Source of the DNA: a virus | IMG/VR virus record: IMGVR_UViG_3300008517_000159 | Span: 1 to 30,109 of that record | DNA: 30,109 nt | Direction: 5' to 3' (one strand) | In this document: positions 8,023-13,221 of the stretch, piece after piece | Numbering within the stretch: position 1 is the first letter of the stretch | Layout: every line of letters starts with the position of its first letter | Program-made: the position numbers and the translations under genes | The notes under the pieces: generated by a model | Database searches by the model: none | Told to the model about the DNA's origin: nothing | The model's input: the letters and a program-made list of their open reading frames with translations, nothing else

Positions 8023-8400
8023 TCATCCTCGAGGAAGGATCGCTCTAAGTTTTGTTTGAAGATATCGGACATAGATCGGATTGTACTTTTGCCATGCTGG
8101 ACGGAGATATGGTTTCGCTTTCATCCTGCAAGTTCCGAACTCTACGAATGGAGCGTACTCGACATTCGTTCCGATCTCTGCATAGCAGTCTCGTTTATAA
8201 AATACAAAAGTCATGGATCTCCGCAGCGTCCCAGTCACTACGCTTTTATTCACTGTAAGATTTCTCTTCGCTTGATCTGATATTTTTTTTGCAGCGGAAG
8301 CAGTCGCTTCTCTAAGATCTTTTTTTGTCTTCCTGTCAATCTTATCCAGATCGACTTTGAACGCTCCGTAATTCTTGAATTCGACCGTAAGCTTTGCCAT
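8023..8400 (-). CDS. HK97 gp10-family tail completion / neck protein
   Basis: The 125-residue protein shows the HK97 gp10-type pattern: helix DLREATASAAKKISDQAKRNL, then VVTGTLRRSMTFVFYKRDCYAE, then IGTNVEYAPFVEFGTCRMKAKPYLRPAW. The YAPFVEFGT..M.A.PYLRPA motif is diagnostic. These proteins help build the head-tail joint and tail end. The stop lies 15 bases before the glycan cassette, which interrupts the usual adjacency with the tail terminator gene. Confidence 0.9.
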   Translation of the reverse strand: MAKLTVEFKNYGAFKVDLDKIDRKTKKDLREATASAAKKISDQAKRNLTVNKSVVTGTLRRSMTFVFYKRDCYAEIGTNVEYAPFVEFGTCRMKAKPYLRPAWQKYNPIYVRYLQTKLRAILPRG

Positions 8401-8401
8401 C

Positions 8402-8752
8402 TTAAGTCTCTCTATCCTGCTCCAGACAATCGAGTCTCATGAGCTCATCGAGATTCGATTGACTATGGACATTGAGGATCGCGAAGTAATGGACTTGAGA
8501 CGTCTTCGGATCCGTCCACTTGATTCGATGCAGCTCAGTCACGACCGGACTGGAAAGGAATCTCATGTGGATCTTATGAGTCCTCTTGACTGTTGTCTTT
8601 CCATATATGAACTCCTCATATCCTCGTTTCGGAACAACTCTGCAAGGAACGTCTGAATGAACTGCAGCATAAGTTTTTTCTTTGCAACCTCCTCCGAGAT
8701 CTGCTTTTGAGAAAGCTTCAATATCGACTTTGTGACGGAATGAATCTCTCAT
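8402..8752 (-). CDS. Head closure / neck protein (SPP1 gp16-like)
   Basis: The 116-residue product has FRHKVDIEAFSKADLGGGCKEKTY at the N-terminus and PCRVVPKRGYEEFIYGKTTV in the middle. MRFLSSPVVTELHRIKW and a beta-strand-rich end with YFAILNVHSQ follow. This order resembles small beta-barrel head-closure proteins of siphoviruses. The start overlaps the connector stop (ATGA). The assignment rests on pattern and position. Confidence 0.65.
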   Translation of the reverse strand: MRDSFRHKVDIEAFSKADLGGGCKEKTYAAVHSDVPCRVVPKRGYEEFIYGKTTVKRTHKIHMRFLSSPVVTELHRIKWTDPKTSQVHYFAILNVHSQSNLDELMRLDCLEQDRET

Positions 8753-9666
8753 GCGAATGATCCTGTCGTGCTTAAGAGCGGACGCTTCCGAATGTAGTCA
8801 GAGAGGATCCTGTCTACTTTAAGGATCCCAGTATGGACACGCTTCGGATTCTGGTAAGAGAAGTCTCCTCCGACTCCGAAAGCTCCTTCTCTCCAGTGAT
8901 CGTAAAGCGTCTCGTCGAAGCGATCCATGACCATCATAGCAGCAGCGAGCCTGATCTCTCTGGGACACGAGCTCCATCCGTAAGTCCCCACGATCCGGAC
9001 ATTCTCGTGTCCTTTCGGAAAAAGGACGTCAGATCCCCACTCTCTTTGAAGATGACGGAATTCAGCCCACGATCCTCCAGTTGATTCTAGATCCAGGAAG
9101 ATAGATCTTGTGTCGTTAGTCCAGAGCGAGGAATCTATTTCGACTCCCCAAATATAAACAGCAGTCACAGTAAGAATATTCGGAAGGACGCTGGGGAAGA
9201 TTCTGCTTTTTCCGCTTCCGCTCATCTTCATATCGAATGCTTTAGAATAAAAAAAATCGTGAGTGATTCGCTCTATTCTTTCCTCCTCGAGATCCACAGC
9301 GTCGCGCTTATCGTCTGCGTCATAAGTGCTTGGAAAATTTTCCACGTCATCCATGAGAATTTTGAGAGTTTGAGAATTCGCTTCCAGAAGACAGCTCGCT
9401 TCCAGGAGATCAGCCATATTATCCTTCGACGCAGCGGAAGACTTTCCGAGCAGCGTCGCATTCCAATCCGCGATCGTGTTAATCACAGTGACGAGTTTCC
9501 CGAGCTCATCATTCGCTGGTGCAGTAAGATCGATGACTGTCGGAGATCCGTCCTTTGTGAGAGTGAGAGAGTTCTCACTCAGTTTGATTGTCGCTGCGGA
9601 TCCGGATCCACAGTAAACAGAGATCGCGTCTTTATCTGTGAGATAGTTTCCTTGAAAACTCTCCAT
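8749..9666 (-). CDS. Head-tail connector (adaptor) protein, probable
   Basis: The 305-residue protein has a beta-type N-terminal domain (ISVYCGSGSAATIKLSENSL) and a large C-terminal part with SWAEFRHLQREWGSDVLFPKG then VRIVGTYGWSSCPREIRLAAAMMV, ending in a helical segment RILSDYIRKRPLLS. The pattern G.YGW...P..I..A......R resembles gp6-like head-tail adaptors. The N-terminal 80-residue domain is an extra feature. Position between capsid genes and the neck protein supports the assignment. It is coupled to the next gene by ATGA. Confidence 0.65.
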   Translation of the reverse strand: MESFQGNYLTDKDAISVYCGSGSAATIKLSENSLTLTKDGSPTVIDLTAPANDELGKLVTVINTIADWNATLLGKSSAASKDNMADLLEASCLLEANSQTLKILMDDVENFPSTYDADDKRDAVDLEEERIERITHDFFYSKAFDMKMSGSGKSRIFPSVLPNILTVTAVYIWGVEIDSSLWTNDTRSIFLDLESTGGSWAEFRHLQREWGSDVLFPKGHENVRIVGTYGWSSCPREIRLAAAMMVMDRFDETLYDHWREGAFGVGGDFSYQNPKRVHTGILKVDRILSDYIRKRPLLSTTGSFA

Positions 9667-9687
9667 GAGTCACTCCTTCTTAACGAG

Positions 9688-9737
9688 AAAAAACTAGAGA
9701 GCGAGCTCCAGATTTCAAGATCCAGAGCTCGTGCTCT
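9688..9737 (-). terminator. Intrinsic terminator after capsid unit
   Basis: On the minus strand AGAGC (9737-9733) pairs with GCTCT (9702-9698), and an inner GAGCTC (9730-9725) pairs with GAGCTC (9708-9703), separated by a 16-base loop region that can extend the stem. CTAG and six T residues follow to 9688. This strong terminator closes the scaffold-capsid-decoration unit. The gap 9667-9772 otherwise contains only the ribosome site of the next gene. Confidence 0.85.
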
Positions 9738-9772
9738 TTATCGTTATTAAAAAATTTCTTTGTAAGCGACTC

Positions 9773-10480
9773 TTATCGAGCTTGAACAGCCATGAGATAA
9801 TCGAGATAAAGGCTTTTCGCTGCAGCTTCTCCATTCATGATCGCGAATGACGGAGTCAATTCCTCATCGTCCGGAATGTTTGTCGTGATCTTCTTTGCGG
9901 TGTAAGCAGCTCCGTTTAGATAAGGAACGAGCGTCGAGTATCCGTCGAAATAGAATCCGACTCTCGTCCATGTGTTCGCTGCGAGTACTCCGATCTCATT
10001 CTGTGCTGTCGGAGTGGAATTCTTGACAGCTTCAAAATCTAGCAGCGCGTCTCCATCGTCCTTCTTCCACGCGACACCATCGCTGAATCCAGCGATCAAC
10101 GTCGTGTCAGTAATGCAGAGTCCGAAGAGTAGATCGACTTGTATCGGATCCGCAGTCATGAATTTCGCTTCACAGTAGCAGAATTTTCCTGTTTGAAGCT
10201 TGAATGGTTCTCCTAGCCACTGCGCTTGATATGAATCATTGTCTGCAGCAGCATTCGTGACGAGTAGGACTCCTCCTACAATATTCTGCAGAACAGCAGT
10301 CGCGACTCCGTATCCCAGCTCGACTGCAGTGCGCGTCCAATTTCCGGTTATCCATGCCAGAAAGTCTGCTTCGATTCCGTCAAAGCGGACAGCTTCCAGG
10401 ATCGAAAGATATCGGATCCACTCAGCGAGCGGACTCCATATTTTCGTATCCAGCTTTTTTACGTCAGGGATGATTGACAT
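9773..10480 (-). CDS. Putative capsid decoration protein (lectin-like beta-sandwich)
   Basis: The 235-residue protein lies just after the capsid genes and just before an intrinsic terminator. It is beta-rich with LamG/concanavalin-like spacing: AADNDSYQAQWLGEPFKLQ, then GKFCYCEAKF, then DLLFGLCITDTTLIAG, then NTWTRVGFYFDG and SLYLDYLMAVQ. Similar lectin-like proteins of unknown function follow capsid genes in many environmental phages, and a surface decoration role is inferred. Aromatic residues typical of sugar-binding loops are present. No signal peptide is seen. The start has AGGAGG upstream. Confidence 0.65.
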   Translation of the reverse strand: MSIIPDVKKLDTKIWSPLAEWIRYLSILEAVRFDGIEADFLAWITGNWTRTAVELGYGVATAVLQNIVGGVLLVTNAAADNDSYQAQWLGEPFKLQTGKFCYCEAKFMTADPIQVDLLFGLCITDTTLIAGFSDGVAWKKDDGDALLDFEAVKNSTPTAQNEIGVLAANTWTRVGFYFDGYSTLVPYLNGAAYTAKKITTNIPDDEELTPSFAIMNGEAAAKSLYLDYLMAVQAR

Positions 10481-10779
10481 TGAATTCCTCCTAGTGATTC
10501 GAGTAGCTCGGACTTAGTTGACCTGGAGCATCCTTTTATCCGACGTTTCAATGCGAGATTCCGCAGTCTCCGGACTGTAAATCCAGTCAGATCCAGCTTC
10601 TCTCTCACTTCCACGAAAGGAGCCGAGCGCAGATCTTTAAGCTCTTGTTCGTCTGTTTCCCCTGGCCTGCGCCAGAAGCACTCGCGATGAGCTATGAAAA
10701 GTCCTCCTCTGTGCGTCGGAATAATTCGCGATGCTCCGAAGTTTTGAATCTCGTAGATTATGGGAACCGGTTTTGCCAC
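10459..10779 (-). CDS. Small head protein with HeH/SAP-like (Rho-N-like) domain
   Basis: The 106-residue product starts at GTG with GGAGG five bases upstream. The N-terminal part (VPIIYEIQNFGASRIIPTHRG) is beta-like. The C-terminal part has FTVRRLRNLALKRRIKGCSR followed by STKSELLESL. That is the helix-extended-loop-helix pattern of SAP/Rho-N-like DNA-binding modules frequently found beside capsid genes in phages. It overlaps the next gene by 22 bases. It may help link genome and shell or serve in head completion. Confidence 0.75.
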   Translation of the reverse strand: MAKPVPIIYEIQNFGASRIIPTHRGGLFIAHRECFWRRPGETDEQELKDLRSAPFVEVREKLDLTGFTVRRLRNLALKRRIKGCSRSTKSELLESLGGIQCQSSLT

Positions 10780-10796
10780 ATTGTCCTCCGAGATTC

Positions 10797-11873
10797 TTAT
10801 CCGTGAGTAAGTTTCTCGATCAGCACGATCGCATTCACGTTCTCAACAGTGAAGTCACAGCGGATGGAATAGAAGAAGTAGTTCGCTTCATCCGAAGCTT
10901 GTCTCTCAGTCTCGATCTTGATCTCTCTCTGGATTCCCCAGATCAGATTCATCCAGTGCGTGAGCATGGCGTCGCAGTAGTTTCCTGCGTCGAGCTTTCC
11001 TGCAGCGTCAAGCGTGATCGGCATCTGCGGAACGGACACGAGTTTGACTTTTCCGTAAGCATACTCTTCTCCAGCTTTTCCGGTGATAACAGTGTCTCCG
11101 AGAGCAGTCGCTCGCTTTGCCAAAGCATCGAGATAATCCTGTTCGACGTTGTCATTCTGGAAGAATCTTAACTGAGAGAGTCCTCCTTTCTTTTTGTACT
11201 TGGAGGGCATTGTCCGGATCGCTTTGCTATATTTATATTCCTGATCGTATGGAGCAGCAGCTTCTCTCTCAACTATCTTCCCAGCTCTCGCGAAGTCCGC
11301 AGTCGCGTCCAGGACATAGGATCCTCCGGAGACTTCATTGTAATAAGCTTGTCCGACTGCAGAATGAGTGATGACATAGCGCCATCCATCCCACATTGAG
11401 CGAATATCATCTGGAGCAAATCCTCCGAGCGCGTGCGTATCTGAAATATAAGCAGCTTCCTCGACTTCATTCGCGACCTGAGACGCGACCATTTTCATAA
11501 CATGATCCGTAAATTGATCGTCTGTTTCGACTGTGATATCTTCCAGATCATCGTCATAGATCACGACACAACCTCGAGCTTTTTTGGTCGCCAGCGTGAT
11601 CGTGTTGGATCCGAATTCCTTCTTATAGTCGGAAGTTCCGAATGTGTTCGCTGGTTTAAGGAAGCGTCCGGATCCGAATCCGAGTCCTTGAATATTCTTC
11701 TCGCTGTTCTTCATCTTCACGATCCTGCAGTTATTCTTCAGCACGCTCTCATCGACCACGTAATCGATAAAGCGATCAGCTTCCTCCGGTTGCAGCGTGA
11801 GCGATGGGAGAATAGTCAAAGCTTTCTTCATCCGCTCCTTATTTTTCTTCAACAGATTTTTGTTCGTTCTCAT
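10797..11873 (-). CDS. Major capsid protein (HK97-fold)
   Basis: The 358-residue protein follows the scaffold gene behind AGGAGG. It resembles HK97-fold capsid proteins of PBSX/P2-like type: a helical N-arm (NLLKKNKERMKKALTILP), then a segment with GRFLKPANTFGTSDYKKEFGSNTI, the ARGCVVIYDDDLEDITVE strand, a helix DHVMKMVASQVANEVEEAAYI (spine-helix-like) and a C-terminal MPITLDAAGKLDAGNYCDAM ... IWGIQREIKIETER typical of the A-domain and receptor-like end. No separate protease site is evident, although the N-terminal arm is a candidate for removal by the XkdF domain. It is the best candidate for the most abundant virion protein. Confidence 0.9.
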   Translation of the reverse strand: MRTNKNLLKKNKERMKKALTILPSLTLQPEEADRFIDYVVDESVLKNNCRIVKMKNSEKNIQGLGFGSGRFLKPANTFGTSDYKKEFGSNTITLATKKARGCVVIYDDDLEDITVETDDQFTDHVMKMVASQVANEVEEAAYISDTHALGGFAPDDIRSMWDGWRYVITHSAVGQAYYNEVSGGSYVLDATADFARAGKIVEREAAAPYDQEYKYSKAIRTMPSKYKKKGGLSQLRFFQNDNVEQDYLDALAKRATALGDTVITGKAGEEYAYGKVKLVSVPQMPITLDAAGKLDAGNYCDAMLTHWMNLIWGIQREIKIETERQASDEANYFFYSIRCDFTVENVNAIVLIEKLTHG

Positions 11874-11919
11874 CGTTTCCTCCTGATTTTTACGAACTGT
11901 TTTTGTCGTGAATCAGATC

Positions 11920-12624
11920 TTAATCGCTGTCTTTAGGAGCAGCGAGAGAAAAGCTCCACGATCCTTTTTTCTTGACGTCCTCGTCTTCCAGATCTTCATC
12001 TTCTTCAGCATCATTTCCTTTGAGAGACTTCTTCACTCCTTTCTGTTTTGCGATCTTGTTGACAGTCTTCGTCAGGCTCTCGATTTTCTCCATGAGCTCA
12101 CTGTCTTCCTTCTTGATTTTCTTTTTGCTCTTGTCCTCGTCGTCGTCGTCTTCCTCATCGTCTTCTTCTGGATCGTCATCCGCTTTCTTCAGATCTTTAA
12201 GAGTGTCCATAATCTGATCGAGCTGCTTCTCAACGTCGCTCTTCTGTGCGCTTTCTGGAATAAGTCCCTTCAGAAGCTTCAGAGCTTCCGGAGCTTTTTC
12301 GAGCAGCGCCACGATTTTTTTGAGTCTCGAGACTGTATCCTTCGAGAGTTTTGCTCCAGCTTTCTTCACGTCCTCGTCGTCGTCGGCTTTTTCTGCAGCG
12401 TATCCATAAGACGCGAACTTCGCGAGCGTATTGATTGCAGTTTTGACGTCATCGGGATATTGGCCTTTGTACTTACTCAGGAGAGAAAGTGCTCCTTTCA
12501 GAGCTTTTCCTGCTTCCGGAGGAATCTTCTCTTCGGCTTTTTCGACCAGCTCGAGCTCTTCTTCTGTGAGCTCCTCGTCGTCTTCCTCCAGAAAAGTTTT
12601 TAAGATTTCAGAAAGTGTTTTCAT
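11920..12624 (-). CDS. Probable nested scaffold product from internal start
   Basis: Codon 89 of the scaffold frame is an ATG preceded by AAAAAAAGGAGAACGCGG, a Shine-Dalgarno AAAGGAG at seven bases. It begins just after the zinc ribbon and a KKRRTR stretch. Translation from here would give a 234-residue, purely acidic helical protein lacking the N-terminal module. Nested scaffolds made from an internal start are known, for example Nu3 within lambda gene C. The ribosome site is as good as those of most genes in this window, so I consider the shorter product likely. Confidence 0.55.
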   Translation of the reverse strand: MKTLSEILKTFLEEDDEELTEEELELVEKAEEKIPPEAGKALKGALSLLSKYKGQYPDDVKTAINTLAKFASYGYAAEKADDDEDVKKAGAKLSKDTVSRLKKIVALLEKAPEALKLLKGLIPESAQKSDVEKQLDQIMDTLKDLKKADDDPEEDDEEDDDDEDKSKKKIKKEDSELMEKIESLTKTVNKIAKQKGVKKSLKGNDAEEDEDLEDEDVKKKGSWSFSLAAPKDSD

Positions 12625-12888
12625 CCGCGTTCTCCTTTTTTTAAAAGTGATCTCAGTGTCGGAGCTTAATAAATTTTCTCCGCACTCAGGACACTCCTCG
12701 CTCGCACTCTTTACAAAGTCGACGAGAGCTTCCTGATGACCACAGGACGGACAGGAGATAATTCCATTCGGAATAGTCCGGACTTTCTTATCCACGTCCG
12801 CTTTTCGGAATAGGAACTTCCTTTTCGTTGCTGGAACGTCGACGAGAGAGATCTCGTCTAGCTCGATATCTTCAAGCTTGAATGGCAT
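11920..12888 (-). CDS. Scaffold-like head protein with zinc ribbon and XkdF-like N-terminus
   Basis: The 322-residue protein lies immediately before the major capsid gene, where scaffolds are expected. The N-terminus LEDIELDEISLVDVPATKRKF resembles a strand seen in XkdF-type protease proteins. A zinc ribbon follows (CPSCG 46-50, CPECG 66-70). From residue 89 on it is helical, highly acidic and low in complexity (repeated EEDDEE, DDDPEEDDEEDDDDEDK) with lysine-rich coiled-coil segments, as in phage scaffolds. The start ATG has AGGAG six bases upstream. A strong internal start lies at codon 89 (see 11920-12624). The final segment KKGSWSFSLAAPKDSD may contact the capsid protein. Confidence 0.75.
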   Translation of the reverse strand: MPFKLEDIELDEISLVDVPATKRKFLFRKADVDKKVRTIPNGIISCPSCGHQEALVDFVKSASEECPECGENLLSSDTEITFKKRRTRMKTLSEILKTFLEEDDEELTEEELELVEKAEEKIPPEAGKALKGALSLLSKYKGQYPDDVKTAINTLAKFASYGYAAEKADDDEDVKKAGAKLSKDTVSRLKKIVALLEKAPEALKLLKGLIPESAQKSDVEKQLDQIMDTLKDLKKADDDPEEDDEEDDDDEDKSKKKIKKEDSELMEKIESLTKTVNKIAKQKGVKKSLKGNDAEEDEDLEDEDVKKKGSWSFSLAAPKDSD

Positions 12889-12929
12889 GTTCCGCTCCTG
12901 AAATTTTTTTCTGATCCCCCCAACTTTGC

Positions 12930-12983
12930 AAAAAAAAAGCGAAGCCGAGAAGGATCTTTACGTCGGATCCTTTTCAACTTCGC
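12930..12983 (-). terminator. Intrinsic terminator or attenuator upstream of scaffold gene
   Basis: On the minus strand GCGAAG (12983-12978) pairs with CTTCGC (12944-12939), and an inner AAAGGATC pairs with GATCCTT across a 9-base loop. A 4-by-4 internal loop separates the stems. Nine T residues follow (12938-12930). This is a strong rho-independent terminator shape. It lies after the ligase-protease gene and after the promoter at 13073-13102, and 42 bases before the scaffold start. Capsid transcription must therefore read through it or be controlled by it. Confidence 0.8.
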
Positions 12984-13072
12984 TTATCGACGAAAGCTTC
13001 TGTCCTGGATGGACAGACTTATTTCTCGATCAAGTGAATTGAAAGCTATCCATCACCGTCATATCGTTGTAG

Positions 13073-13102
13073 AAGATAAATATAAGTTCAAGAGCTTGTC
13101 AA
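13073..13102 (-). promoter_or_regulatory. Sigma70-type promoter for the capsid unit or a leader RNA
   Basis: A perfect -35 TTGACA (13102-13097) is followed after 18 bases by TATCTT (13078-13073), a 4/6 match to TATAAT. It lies in a 333-bp noncoding region and is directed toward the scaffold and capsid genes. The predicted RNA start is near 13066. An intrinsic hairpin lies about 85 bases downstream, before the scaffold gene, so the transcript could be a short RNA, an attenuated leader, or both. Confidence 0.65.
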
Positions 13103-13109
13103 GGATTAT

Positions 13110-13133
13110 TTTACTCCGGAGTTACTCCGGAGT
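13110..13133 (-). promoter_or_regulatory. Perfect 21-bp palindrome, candidate operator (copy 1 of 23-bp repeat)
   Basis: Bases 13113-13133 form two copies of the self-complementary decamer ACTCCGGAGT separated by one base, so the whole is a perfect odd-length palindrome. Twenty-three bases (13110-13132) recur at 20717-20739. This copy lies 8 bases upstream of the -35 element of the promoter at 13073-13102, centred near -57. That position suits an activator or a looping repressor. The regulator is unknown, and the HTH/RHH protein at 19614-20093 is one candidate. Confidence 0.6.
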
Positions 13134-13221
13134 AGATCCGGAGCTCCTCGAGAAGACAGTGAATGCAATGATATACGTCGGAAAGAGGTTGTCGCTTAGA
13201 CGCGATCTCAGAGCGTTTTTT

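Noticed and set aside
12121-12180. Low-complexity cgtcgt/cttcctc run as a possible repeat array
   Set aside because: It encodes the acidic Asp/Glu stretch of the scaffold and is explained by composition. There is no regular spacer as in a CRISPR array.
11908-12603. 231-codon plus-strand frame rich in phenylalanine and leucine opposite the scaffold gene
   Set aside because: It is the antisense of the acidic scaffold coding sequence. The Glu/Lys-rich repeats read as Phe/Leu/Ser on the other strand, and there is no ribosome site.
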